64,000 nt of DNA from Babylonia areolata (taxonomy: Eukaryota; Mollusca; Gastropoda; Neogastropoda; Buccinidae), in the NCBI RefSeq assembly GCF_041734735.1, contig NC_134883.1, forward strand, positions 17,366,747 to 17,430,746. Direction: 5' to 3'. The notes under the pieces are model-generated. The model saw nothing but the letters and a program-made list of their open reading frames with translations. It searched no databases and was not told the origin of the DNA. Within the stretch, counting starts at the first letter, position 1. Each line of letters starts with the position of its first letter. The position numbers and the translations under genes are program-made. Positions 41,797 through 52,858 of this stretch are shown here, piece by piece.

Positions 41797-43820
41797 TAGA
41801 GGGGGGGGGGACACTGAGAGAGAGACAGACAGACCTACAGACACAGAGAGAAGACTCAGAACAATTTGATGTTCAAATTTGCTCTCGTCAGCCCCTCCCC
41901 TTTCTTACACAACATAGACGTGCAGACGGTTGAACGGAAGGACCGACCTCGGCGATCCCTTTCCTTATGTACACAGACATGTACACAGACAGGCGGCCAG
42001 ACGACCAAGACTGACAGACAGACCGACGGACAAATCGACAGGCAGACGGGCAGATGGTCGGACAAACAAACGAACACGCAGGCGGGCAGATGGAACTACG
42101 GACGGACAGACATACAGACAGGTGGGCTGACAGACAGACAGACGGACCAATGGACGGACGGACAAACAAACAGACAGACGAACAAACAGACAGGCGGGTG
42201 GGCAGACGGACAGACAGACAAGTGGGCAGACGGACAAACATACATAGAGACAAGACGGACGGTGGGACAGACAGACAGACAGACAGTCACCTACCTTCTG
42301 TGCCGGGAGCAGTGCTGACACAGAAGTGTCCGTTCACTGTGACGGTCACCGTGCTGTTCACACTGTCCACCTCCACAGTGGTCCATCTCTCCGGGTCCTG
42401 CCATCATCATCATCATCATCATCATCATACTTCATCGTCATCAACGTTGTCAGTGCCATCATCATCACCATCATCACTAGTACCACCACCACCAGTAGCA
42501 GTAGCAATGTCATCGTCATCGTTGTCATTTTTTTCAAGCTCGTCGTCGTCCTTATCATCATTGCCATCGTCGTCGTCGTCTTTATAGCTGTCGTAGTTGT
42601 CCTTCTCAGCAGCATCACAACCATTACCACGACTGCCAGTATCGTCATCATCATCAGTCTTCATCGACGACGACCATCACCATCATCTATCATGAATGCT
42701 AATGTTTTGTTTGTTTTCTTATCACGTCAATGTCATCGTCGTCATCATCATCAACATAAATTCATTACTATTATCGTTATCATGGTAATGATTGTTTTCA
42801 CAATTCACTGATCAGAATCGCTGACACCATTATCATAATGTGTCATTGAAACAAAAATTCTCGTTATTATCGTAATCAGCAACCGGTTTTTCATGATACA
42901 AGCATGTCTTGACTTGTCCTCAGTCGTTGTACTTGTCATAGAAAATGTCAAATGTGTTTTACATTTCGTGCTAGTTACATGAAACATGTAATATTTCCGT
43001 GTAGCCCTTCGGGGTTTCCTAATACCAACTTGTCCTATCATGTCCTAGGTCCTTACAGTAATCACAGACAATGTCAAATGTGTTTTACATTTCGTACTAG
43101 TAACACGAATTTAACGTAATCTCGCAATAGAGATTGACACAAGAGGGTTTGTAAGCGCATCTGCCTACAGCCTCATGAAACACAGCTGTCGATTTCTGGC
43201 AGAGAGAGGACACGGGCTCTCAAGGCAATGGCAGAAGCAGCACTGAGAAAAGAGTTCCAGCTAGATCTGGTCGATGAGGAATTTCCCTACTGAAACTAGG
43301 CCTACGATAGCTCAGTGGTTAAAACGTCTGCCAGAAAAGGTGACTCTGTCCTGAAGTGGCGACAACCCTGGAAGCGCGGGTTCGAACCTGCTGAGGACCA
43401 GGGGGGAAAAAAAGGCGGCAATACTATACAAGGGCATCCAGGAGTCATGCATGACAGGGGTGCGGCCCGGCCCCCTTAGAACGTAAGGAGTTAAGGGCCG
43501 AAACACTTGACTGAGGGGGGCTTCTTCTCTTCCTAGAGTTTCTTATCACTTTCCATGTACCCCTACGGACACAAACATGTCCTATCGCGTCCTCTGTCCT
43601 TACAGTGGTGACAGGCTGCACGGCACAGCTCAGGCCCCTAAGCGACACACTGTCGTTGGCGAAGCGCAGGAAGACCTGGAGGCGGTCCCCCGTCACTGTC
43701 AGCTCCAGGGATTTCTCCTGCACCGTGTCACAGTCGTCAGTCAACACCACCATCCGGCTGGACTCTGAGTCTGGCCGGAACTTCACGGCACACGACCAGG
43801 GGTCTGCACACCCAGAATTG

Positions 43821-43864
<44 letters not shown>

Positions 43865-43997
43865 CAGTAATATCGACTGATAATAATAAGAATAATGATG
43901 ATGATAGTGACGATGATGATACTACTACTACTGCTACTTCGACGACGACGACTGCTACTACCAATGATAATGACAACAACAACAACAACAACAACAA

Positions 43998-44057
<60 letters not shown>

Positions 44058-44189
44058 AATAAGTCACAGCGAATAACAGGGATTAAAAGCAGGCCTGCAA
44101 ATCCCGTATTACCTCAGTGACCTCACTGAGTACCCCGGCCATAGGGGTGACATGTATTAAACATCTCAGTGACCTCCCCCATAGACATG

Positions 44190-44283
<94 letters not shown>

Positions 44284-45220
44284 CTCAGTGACCTCCCCAT
44301 AGACTATATATATATATATATCTCAGTGACCTACCCACGAGCTGGTTGTCCGTGAAGCTGTCCACCACCAGCGGCACCCCGGTCAGGTGCAGTGCCGCCA
44401 CCCCGGGTTGTCCCCCCTGCCCACTGCCCGCACTGAGGGCCAGCAGGTCAGCGGCGGTCTGCTGGCCCTGCTGCCTGACGAAGGTGGCGCTGGTGAACAC
44501 GCCCTTCCCCCGGCGGTAACTCAGGTCTGCCACAGTGGTGCACGGGCTGTCTGCTCAGGTGACCCAACATTGGTTTGTCAGCGTGAGCTGTTTGAGTGTG
44601 CTGTGTGAGTGTGCTAAGTGCGCGTGTGATGTCAGTGTGCAGTGTTAGCATGCAGTGTCAGTGTGCAGTGCCAGCGTGCAGTGTCAGTGTGCCATGTCAG
44701 CGTGCAGTATCAGTGTGTCACTCAGTGTGCACTGCCAGTGATGTCAGTGTGCCATGATCTCAGTGTGCAATGCTACCAAACAATACACACACAGAGAAGT
44801 CGGCAATATCCACGTTTCCCCTCAAGATGGAATCGTATCAGCAGTGTTCACATAAAGGCGCCAGTCAAACAGAGGAGTGTTGGCTGAGAGATGTGGATAT
44901 TGCTTGAAGTCAATAAGGAACACGATTTCTTATGAGGTCAGAAATAACAGTTTGATGCCGCTCTTTCCCTACAATGATGTGAAATCGTTCTTTCAGGCCC
45001 TTGAAACCTAAAGTTCACTCAGCTCTAAAATCAGTGAGTCGACCAGGGGCGGGTTGTATGAGGGAACTTGGCAGCACAAAGTTTGCTTGTTCCTAAGTAT
45101 ATGGAATTTACAGTGGAGTTGGGAACAAGACTCAAGGCAAACTAAGAGCAACAAATGTCGCCTCATGCAATCGGGCCCAAGACGTTACAGAGTTGTTGTT
45201 TTTTTTACTGCCTGACGCTG

Positions 45221-45257
<37 letters not shown>

Positions 45258-45325
45258 CGTGCATCACTGCCGTGAGAGAGAACGTGAGACTATATGAAGA
45301 CACTAAGAGAGGGAGTGAAAGAGAG

Positions 45326-45367
<42 letters not shown>

Positions 45368-45860
45368 TGTGTGTGTGTGCTTGCGTGTGCGAGTCACTGA
45401 GATATATACTATAATGGCTAAAGTGTGAGTACATGCGCGCTTTTGCGTGCACACTTACATGTACGTGTGCCTTCGTATATGCAATGGTCAGCTTTGAAAA
45501 AAATCCTGATCTCTTTGCGAAATACGTCGATTTTGTTGTTGTTGTTGCTTGGTTTTTATTTGTTTTGGATTTTTTTCCGTTTTGTTGTTGTTGTTGCATG
45601 TATGTCTGTACAAAACAGGCAAAAAACATCATCATCGCGTGAAAGCCAGAACGAAGCCTACCTGGCACAGGGTCCACATTGGTCCCAGGGAGCTGGCAGC
45701 GGCAGAGGGCATGGCCATACACCATGTAGTCCGGGCACACCTGCACTCCAAAGGCGTACACGTGCAGGGGCTTTCCGTAGAACAGCAGCTGCTGGTAGGT
45801 GTTGTTGCCCAGGCCGATACTGGTGCACTTCGTCTCTCCTGTAGGTAGAGTTCAGTTGAC

Positions 45861-45899
<39 letters not shown>

Positions 45900-46289
45900 T
45901 GTGTGTGTGTGCTGTTTTCCAAATAGCCTCGTTGTCAATTAAAAAAAAAATTACTTATTGACTTTTATCAGCTTTCTGCAATGATTTGTAGATATATAAG
46001 CTGATATTCGGTGTTTTTGCAAAACATTAATAAATGTAAGACCGGACTTCTTTTTTTTTTTCTTTTTCTTCTTCTTCTAAACTTGATTTTCATCGGTTGT
46101 CCATTTTTCTTTACTTATCTTTAACCACTGACTGTTCTGTAACATACATACTGCATGTTGTTCTGTGCTCTTTGTTAGTGGGAACGTACGATTGCTTTTT
46201 GTTGTTGTTGTTGTTGTTGTTCCTCCGTGTAGCAGTGAATTAAATAATAACGGTTCTTTTGTGTATGTGTGTGCGTGAGAGCGCGCGAG

Positions 46290-46346
<57 letters not shown>

Positions 46347-46509
46347 TGATTGTGACGTACAAATGAAGTATCTTACTGTAATACTTCAGCAGTGCAGCGA
46401 CATCATCGGAGTTCGTAGTGTCGTAGGCTTTTCTGACCAGAGCAAAAGCTAGTGCTGACATGGCCAGCAACGACAGAACTGTGACATTACTCAAAAGTGT
46501 TGACCCCAT
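39807..46509 (-). CDS. secreted or membrane-anchored cysteine-containing protein, family not recognised
   Basis: Minus-strand exons, in order: 46509-46377, 45838-45662, 44550-44335, 43803-43604, 42397-42291, 41369-41351 (a 19-nt exon, tentative), 40539-40399 and 39848-39807. This solution totals 1035 bases, 345 codons with the stop, in phase throughout. It starts MGSTLLSNVTVLSLLAMSAL, a hydrophobic signal peptide or anchor. A cysteine-rich part follows (CTSIGLGNNTYQQLL, VCPDYMVYGHALCRC). After it come two beta-rich stretches that could form a laminin-G/concanavalin-like sandwich (GVFTSATFVRQQG; WTTVEVDSVNSTVTVTVNG). The C-terminus is a short helical part with ELTLSEQELCAAVLAQTRCP and a Lys-rich end, FKFKKGPKDECPL. 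At exon 5 the stronger donor GTAGGT (42294) does not keep the frame, while the tandem GTGACT four bases later does if the 19-nt exon is used. Function unknown; extracellular location is inferred from the N-terminus only. Confidence 0.65.
40399..40539 (-). CDS. secreted-protein gene, penultimate exon
   Basis: It encodes AYVSLKKELTLSEQELCAAV, LAQTRCPMYLGGSPKNSSIA and FNGWVQY. Phase 0 at both ends; donor GTAAGT. It could belong to a different transcript, since its link to exon 5 rests on the tentative 19-nt exon. Confidence 0.65.
41458..41540. repeat. (CA)n microsatellite
   Basis: About 40 CA units, in an intron of the minus-strand gene. A second tract lies at 41755-41793. Confidence 0.97.
41970..42290. 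repeat. degenerate (CAGA)n/(CGGA)n tract abutting a splice donor
   Basis: Imperfect tetranucleotide repeats built on ACAGACAG and GGACGGAC reach to within about 5 bp of the exon 5 donor. The Arg/Thr/Asp- or Cys/Leu/Ser-rich frames over it are repeat translations. Confidence 0.9.
42291..42397 (-). CDS. secreted-protein gene, exon 5
   Basis: It encodes DPERWTTVEVDSVNSTVTVT then VNGHFCVSTAPGTEG. The acceptor AG follows a (GAT)n run with no pyrimidine tract, and the donor abuts a (CTGT)n run. The end may be 42295 (GTAGGT donor) or 42291 (GTGACT donor). Confidence 0.72.
42403..42800. repeat. (CAT)n and related trinucleotide-rich intron DNA
   Basis: A pure CAT run at 42403-42428 abuts the exon 5 acceptor. 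Degenerate ATC/GTC triplets follow to 42800. Confidence 0.9.
42948..43100. repeat. pair of diverged direct copies
   Basis: The sequence atgtcaaatgtgttttacat with a ttcgt-ctagt end occurs at about 42946 and again at about 43071, followed by different DNA. Confidence 0.7.
43310..43535 (+). mobile_element. tRNA-derived SINE
   Basis: A-box tagctcagtggttaaaacg (43307-43325) and B-box gggttcgaacctgc (43379-43392) are spaced as in a tRNA promoter. The arms do not form a full cloverleaf and an unrelated tail follows, so this is a SINE head and not a tRNA gene. It lies antisense in the intron between exons 4 and 5. Confidence 0.6.
43604..43803 (-). CDS. secreted-protein gene, exon 4
   Basis: It encodes PWSCAVKFRPDSESSRMVVL, TDDCDTVQEKSLELTVTGDR, LQVFLRFANDSVSLRGLSCA and VQPVTT. 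The alternating strand-like pattern suggests a beta-sandwich. Donor GTAAGG; it ends in phase 0. The acceptor lies 18 bp from an (ATA)n tract. Confidence 0.8.
43819..44057. repeat. (ATA)n, (ACA)n and (TCA)n triplet tracts
   Basis: ATA 43822-43862, ACA 43975-43998 and TCA 43999-44056, with degenerate triplets between. Confidence 0.95.
44191..44282. repeat. (TA)n followed by (TG)n
   Basis: About 20 TA units run into about 25 TG units. A shorter TA tract at 44305-44320 lies next to the exon 3 donor. Confidence 0.95.
44335..44550 (-). CDS. secreted-protein gene, exon 3
   Basis: It encodes SPCTTVADLSYRRGKGVFTS, ATFVRQQGQQTAADLLALSA, GSGQGGQPGVAALHLTGVPL and VVDSFTDNQLV. It is GC-rich and phase 1 at both ends. 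Donor GTAGGT. Confidence 0.8.
45222..45382. repeat. (GT)n and (GA)n microsatellites
   Basis: GT 45222-45250, GA 45328-45365, then GT again to 45379. Confidence 0.93.
45662..45838 (-). CDS. secreted-protein gene, exon 2
   Basis: It encodes ETKCTSIGLGNNTYQQLLFY, GKPLHVYAFGVQVCPDYMVY and GHALCRCQLPGTNVDPVP, with four cysteines. Acceptor actctacctacag, donor GTAGGC, phase 1 at both ends. A (CA)n tract lies about 20-70 bp upstream on the minus strand. Confidence 0.8.
46377..46509 (-). CDS. secreted-protein gene, exon 1 (signal peptide)
   Basis: The ATG directly follows the acceptor cgattcactgtttcag, so a separate untranslated leader exon exists (probably 47061 to about 47135, donor GTAAGC at 47060). 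It encodes MGSTLLSNVTVLSLLAMSAL, AFALVRKAYDTTNSDDVAAL and LKYY. Donor GTAAGA leaves phase 1. A (GA)n tract of 54 bp (46290-46343) starts about 30 bp into the intron. Confidence 0.75.
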
Positions 46510-46852
46510 CTGAAACAGTGAATCGAGTTTTAACCACTTACCGACGGCTCACAAAACAAGATTACGACTAATTAATTAATATACTGATAACACATTTAGC
46601 CATATGTTCATAGCTGTGGATAACTTTGCAAAAAAAAGTGATAAACAAGATTTAATGGGTAAATAAAGGAACAACAAGAAACAATTTTTGATTCAGTAAC
46701 ACGTACGGAGTTGCAGGTCGCGATTTTCTAGCAAGGAAAATTGCACACACCATACCAAGCACTGGACATGCACCCTCAAAGTAACTATGGGTTTTTCCGC
46801 CTCCCCTAACAAAGAAAACGCGGATAAACAGCAAGAAATCCCTTTAAAAACG

Positions 46853-46892
<40 letters not shown>

Positions 46893-47060
46893 TACACACA
46901 AAAGAAGTCCGCTTTTGTTAACTGCTCCATTCCCTGGTGATGTCCTATTCTAATTCCATGAAAGTTTTAAACAATATCAAAATGTATATGGCACATGAAC
47001 AACAAATCAAACCAGACTCGATACATATAATTTACAGCAAAATAATAAGATAAGGCTTAC

Positions 47061-47140
47061 TTCTTAAGAACGACAACCACCCGACTGAGCAGCAACAGGA
47101 GCAGACGACAAGCCGGTCAACAAGCACCCGCCGAAGTGAC
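47061..47140 (-). promoter_or_regulatory. probable untranslated leader exon and start region of the secreted-protein gene
   Basis: Read on the minus strand, a donor-like GAA|GTAAGC lies at 47060. It is the nearest good donor upstream of the acceptor placed directly before the start ATG (46509). The transcription start is not defined; no clear TATA box is seen. Confidence 0.35.
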
Positions 47141-47934
47141 GGTCCTATTTTTTGCGCACCCCTTATGTAGAATTGCATGCCTTTAATTCCCATGTGACGC
47201 TCGCCCGCCCCTCTGCTATTTGTAAAGGATTGTGCATCTGCGTCATCAGAACTCTCTTTTCCACCTTTTCTCGAATGGTCTTCGAAGTTGGCAGTATTGT
47301 TTTCATTACGCTTCTCAGTCTCCCCCGTCCCCCCCGCCAGTTAAAAGGAACTTTTTGTTTTCAGCCCGTTCTTGACACCGAGTGAAAAAAAAGTAATCAC
47401 TTTTTTCTCTCTTTATTTATAAACTGGACGTGATCTAACAGTAGGGAATCGGTCGCACGACTGGGTGACAATACCGGTGCTGCTGCAGTTTAGACATGCA
47501 GTACGTCAGTGTGGACATCACAATCTTCAGTAAAAATCAGTTATCAGCATCATATAGTTTTGTTTTGTTTTGTTTTTGCCTTTTAAATTTAGTCGTATTT
47601 CATCCCCACCCCTTCGCCATTCCCCCCTCCCTTCTTTCCCATTGAGAAACAGACTTGGCAAACGTCATACGTGCACAGAATCAAACAAACCGCAGACTGT
47701 ACTGACGCACATACCTGCAGCGTGCCAAAGTGCTTGACAGGTGCGGAACGGCAAACACTGGGACACGTTTTGTACACTTTGGACAACCACTGTGGACTCA
47801 CAACTAGTAATGTTAGTCCCGTTGGGTAATTGACTTTCATGGGCCGTCACTGGTTTGCCTTCGTTAACTTGCCAGATATGACTGTAACTGAATTGCGAAT
47901 ACAAGTACGTGCACGCTGTACATGTTTGCGTGTG

Positions 47935-48026
<92 letters not shown>

Positions 48027-48093
48027 AGGAAACGAACTTTTATCTAACATGGTAAATTAGATAAGCATTTTTCTACCCAGCCCTGTGGCGTAC

Positions 48094-48124
<31 letters not shown>

Positions 48125-50019
48125 CACACACACACACACACACAGACACACACACACACAAGCAGAAACATGAACACAAGAAAATATTGAAAGAATCAAG
48201 TCTCAATCGAAAAAAAAAAAAAAAAAACACCAAAAAAACCTAGACCACTAGCAGATTCACACCGACAAAGACTTGCAACATAAAAGCAATAAATGTTATT
48301 GGAAATACATTAACATAGCCTAAATGAAGCATCATAATTATGTAGCTCACACAATCAAATTTCAGATATCAATAGAACAAGCACACATCAGAGAGACAAA
48401 AAAAACAAAAAACACGAATGTATGATAAAAGTATGTATGAGTTGGAGACAATATATCGGTCAGATAGTCCAGTGAGTTACCTGTAAATTTGTTTGAAGTC
48501 CACGAAAAGAAAAGTTTTATATGCCAGTTTAAAGGTGGTGATACCGCCTTTATCTTTGATGTATTTTTGCAAGGAGTTCCACCGTGTTCCACTGAGAACG
48601 CAAGCATTGACAACAACGATGTCCAGTTATCCGCTCAGCCACCTCACCCTCACCCCTTGGTCATTTATTCTCTCCCTTGTTTTCCATTCCTCACATGACA
48701 CTTGATTTCTTGTGTCCCTATTTCACTGGTACACTCGATCCAAACTGCCAAACGAGTCAAGTTCTATCGTGATGATCGTTAATATTATCCAATATAATAG
48801 TCAACATCACGCATGCTTAAAAAATAAATAAATAAATAAAATGTCCCCCTTCTGTACTGTCCTTTTCCCTTCACCTCAGTTCCCCTCCCCCTCCCCATCC
48901 ATCCCGCCATTCTCCCTCTGTTTGATACGAACTAAAAGCAAAACGGAGCACCAATGGGTACAGGTTTAGAAGGGGTTAAACTAACAACGACAGCCAGGTG
49001 AACGAGGATGCAGGACAATCCCTTGGAAGATTCTCCGAGCTTCAGTATTTCTCCGTTCACAGTCAGGTGTCACTGGACCTCCCGCCCACATTTCGAAAGG
49101 GCGACAGGACTGGGCTGTTCCTGCAAAGTCAATCTGCCTGGGGAATCAACAGCTCAAAAGGGCATGCTGATGGCAAACAGCCAGTCCCCATTTCTCATGG
49201 TCTGGGTTGCACTGACGAGTGAGCTTAGTTTGCTTTGCGTTGAGAACTTTCCTACGTTGATGCAAATTCCATGGACTTTTGGGAAAACCCCTCACGCTTA
49301 GCACATTTTAGCACTGCTAAGATCACCCGTGTTTCCCAGCTGTGGGATATGTACCCCACTGTCCACATGGTCGGCCAAGTAACGGGAGTGAGGGGGAAGT
49401 GAATGGCAACCCCCTTTTTCCTGCCAACCAAACAGCCAACACCAAGAACCAGAGCACTGTTCAACTTGACCTAAGAGTGAATGCTAAATTCCTAATAAAT
49501 CGTAAAACCCCACTCTCCACGTGCCAGGGGATGAAGGGTGGCTGTGTGGGAGACCTGGGGTACGACATGAAACGCGACTGTAACTGACAATGATGACAAA
49601 TCAATTATGCGACTGGTGAGCAGACATCATCATTGCTGCTTTGAACAAGAAGCTACAAAATTAATGTGATAGTAGCCTGTATTCATCACAGTGATAGGTC
49701 ACAGCTTCAAACTTTTAATTAGCTTAACAGTAATTCTTTAATTAAGCATGGTACACATCAAACTGAAACACGACAAATCCATGGCATGCAAATTACTGCT
49801 CCTTTTTACATGTATATATTTTATGTGAAAATTGCTGTTATCTCAGCCGTTTAATCATCTGTGTGTGTGTGTGTGTGTATGTTGGGGTGTAACAGTTGTA
49901 GTATTGAGACAATGTTACTTTGTGGGTTTTGAGCATTGTGTTTTTTATAATATTAATGATACTGTTTTACTTGTTTCTACTACTTTGCATGTGCTTTCTT
50001 GTTTCACTTTAGGTACTGG
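47141..50019. other. intergenic DNA with simple repeats; nothing coding recognised
   Basis: It holds (CA)n at 47937-48024, a poly-A run at 48095-48121 and a second A-rich tract near 48210. The stretch 48960-49600 is more GC-rich and has several medium frames, but no domain or splice structure that I recognise. Confidence 0.5.
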
Positions 50020-50100
50020 ATTTGTAAAGCACTTAGAGCTTGCTTGTGCTTGAATTACAGCGCTATATAAAAATGAAATATAATAATCATTACTATTATC
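50020..50100 (+). mobile_element. SINE tail fragment
   Basis: The sequence tggatttgtaaagcacttag, agcttgcttgtgcttgaatt and acagcgctatataaaaatga is followed by AT-rich triplets. This is the same type of tail as at 14055-14125. Confidence 0.5.
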
Positions 50101-50749
50101 ATCAAAGCAACCCCTACACCACCCCCTATAAAGGCGGCTTATGAAAACTGACCTCCAATGCTGTAGCCCAATATGGACTGTTTTCACGCTGGCTTTACTT
50201 ATTTTCTCCCCTTCAGTGCCATGCATGTACATAGTTTCTGGACCAAGCTTGTTTGAATGACAGGTGACTACCAACTTGCTGGTAGCCATGGACTTTATGG
50301 TGGCTGACAGCTCCACATGCAAGCTATTCCCAAAACAGCTTAGGGGAAATATATTAGGTTCGGCTAGCTTTCTGTTTCGTTTCCACCAACAATGGAAAAT
50401 AAGCATCAAACTGAAAGTAGAAAAAAAAAGAAAAAAAAGAAGAAGAAAATTGTGGCTTCTCAACTTGAAGTCCAGCATAACTAATTAGTGGAGGCTGTCA
50501 AACTGACACAGGACATATTGTCTCCACTTCTGAGGGATGTTTCCTCAGCCTGCTTTCCTGAATGGACAACTACTGCAGTCAGTTTGTTGTGTTTGCTGAC
50601 TTGGAACAAGTGGTACTGAAAAATAATTTAGATTACAAATTTTGTATTCAAGTATTTTAAGTTCAGTTCTGCACTGATATTTTGTATCCTCTTCTCAACC
50701 TCAATCCGATCATTATCAAAGAAAAAAAATTCCAAGTATTTTCTTGATC

Positions 50750-51015
50750 TTGGCGAAGTGGTGGCCTGCCAGTAATGTGCCCAAGTAGGAAGCGAGTGTC
50801 AAAGGGTTCAGTTCCCATCTGGACTGGTATTTTTACTGCCCCTCAACTTGTCACTTAGTGGTGGTTTGAGTATTACTATTAGTTTTCTTTACATGTGACA
50901 ATAACCTAACATTATGTGTGCAGTTAGAACCCATGGCAACAAGAGTTATTCCTGGTAAAATACAGTGGTAAAATCCATTTTGATAGCATAGGAGAAAACA
51001 TATACCCAATAAGAA
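50750..51015 (+). mobile_element. diverged tRNA-derived SINE
   Basis: An agtaggaagcgagtgtcaaa head with gggttcagttcccatc (B-box) is followed by gcagttagaacccatggcaa and taaaatacagtggtaaaatc. It is the same middle module as in the copies at 26945 and 60280, with more divergence. Confidence 0.6.
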
Positions 51016-52826
51016 AAACAAACAACAAAAAAACAAACAAACCCAAAAACAACAGTGCCAGATTATGGTAGCAAACACTAAGCAGCCAGAATTATGTGCA
51101 GAGAAGTCTGCTGTAGCTGAAGTATAATACAATACAGACAATAAAACCAACCACCAAAGATGTGACAGATCATTCTCAATTCACACACACACACACACAC
51201 TGAAGACACAGATGTGCACATGAACACACAGAGCCAGTTTCCAAGATTAAGTGATACTTTAATACAAACATGAAAGATTCTTTACAAACGATTGCACACA
51301 GAAGTTCATAGGTTGGTTTCATTCACAGTGGTTTCACAGTAAATCATGCCTCACATATTCCCACACTGCATGGGTGCCTGTTCTCTCTGGAAGACATTGT
51401 CTGATCATCCATGCAGACCTCAAAACACAATCTTTTTCACTGGAGAGAAGTCAGTTACTGTCAATGAATCGAAAAGGTTATTCTTTTTTTTTCTTTCGAA
51501 TACAACTTTTTGTGTACTCTTGTTTAAATAACTTTGTTCACAGAAAAAGCCAGTTCCACTTTGTGAGGTTCCAAATAAATGAGGAGGACTGTACTGAAGT
51601 AAAGGTATGAAGTTTGCCCACACTAATCTTTTGAAACCTCAACATGGCAAAGACTGTGTTTGTTCTTCAAAAGATCACACAGCAGTCACGTATCAGGAAC
51701 TGAAATATTCTCCAGATGAAAAAGACTGAAATCAAATGCTGATAGTAACTATGGCCCATGGTTTGTTCCATGGCATACTTCTATCATTGGCATTTTATTT
51801 TGTCATGATTTTAAAAGCTTCCTTTACACTCAGTATTAAGTTCAAGACAATTCTTCTTGAATTTTTCTTCTTTGTTTTTCTTTTTTTAATTATCACACAC
51901 AAGAAAAGTTAAAAAACCATACAAATATATGACATGCCTGTACATAAATAAATGAATTAGCTTAATCATGCAACCTAATGATGTTAATATAATCAAAATG
52001 ATCTAAAGCTTATGTATATATAAAAAAAAAGAAAAAAAAAGAAAAGAAATCGTTGAAAATCTATGATTACAAAGAAGAAAAAAACAAAAAACAAAAAAAA
52101 ACCCACCTGCAAGATAAGTTAAATAAAACACATGTTCACTCAACTGGTACTGGATACCAACAATAAACTTCCCTTTTTTCCTCTCTTCAATTGGCAATGG
52201 ATACCAATTATAAACTGCCCTTTTTTCTCATTTCTGGTGATAATATGAAACATGAGGGAAAAGTCCTAAATGGTAAGATAAGTGAAGAATAAAAAACCTT
52301 ACGCAAAGGCATACCAAACTGGGGAATTGATCACAGATGTGAAATGAGAAAATATGTCACTCCAGCTAGCACAATACAATAATCCAAACTGACGTGTTTG
52401 ACCAACACATTTAAGTTTACTTTTCACCCAGCTCACTCTTTTTGCTGAATTTCAAAACAAAAACACAAAAAACACAAAAACAAAAAAAACCAAAAAAAAA
52501 AAACCCCACCAACAACTCATTCTTACTAAGCAACTATAAATGACTCAGATCTTCACAGTTACCTTTTTTCTTTAAAAGAACAGAAGACATTTCTCAAATC
52601 AATGAAACAAAGATGATCACACGGGTGTTTCTGTGTATTTCAGATGCACACTCACACTCAGACACACACACACACATGTGCTCACACATGTATACATGAG
52701 AGTATACACATGTTTCCATGCAGGTAACTGCAAGCAAATACAATGTTTATGAGTGAAGAACTGGGTAAAAATCACAAGCATTGAATCAGAAAGGTCAACC
52801 GTCAAGGCACCCAAAAGCAGGCATTG

Positions 52827-52858
<32 letters not shown>

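Noticed and set aside
41347-41844. Frames rich in CVCVCV or SLSLSL on several strands
   Set aside because: Microsatellite translations (CA, GA, GT tracts); the same applies at 734-925, 7094-7340, 24467-24990 and 47830-48060.
41866-42590. Overlapping frames rich in TDRQTDGQ or VCLSVCPS
   Set aside because: Translation of the degenerate (CAGA)n tract next to exon 5; no conserved residues.
43307-43392. tRNA gene
   Set aside because: A and B boxes are present, but the arms do not pair into a complete cloverleaf and a long non-tRNA tail follows; called a SINE.
48998-49301. Overlapping 74- and 97-codon frames in a GC-richer stretch
   Set aside because: Both frames are similarly open, no domain is recognised and no splice sites fit; possibly an unknown repeat.
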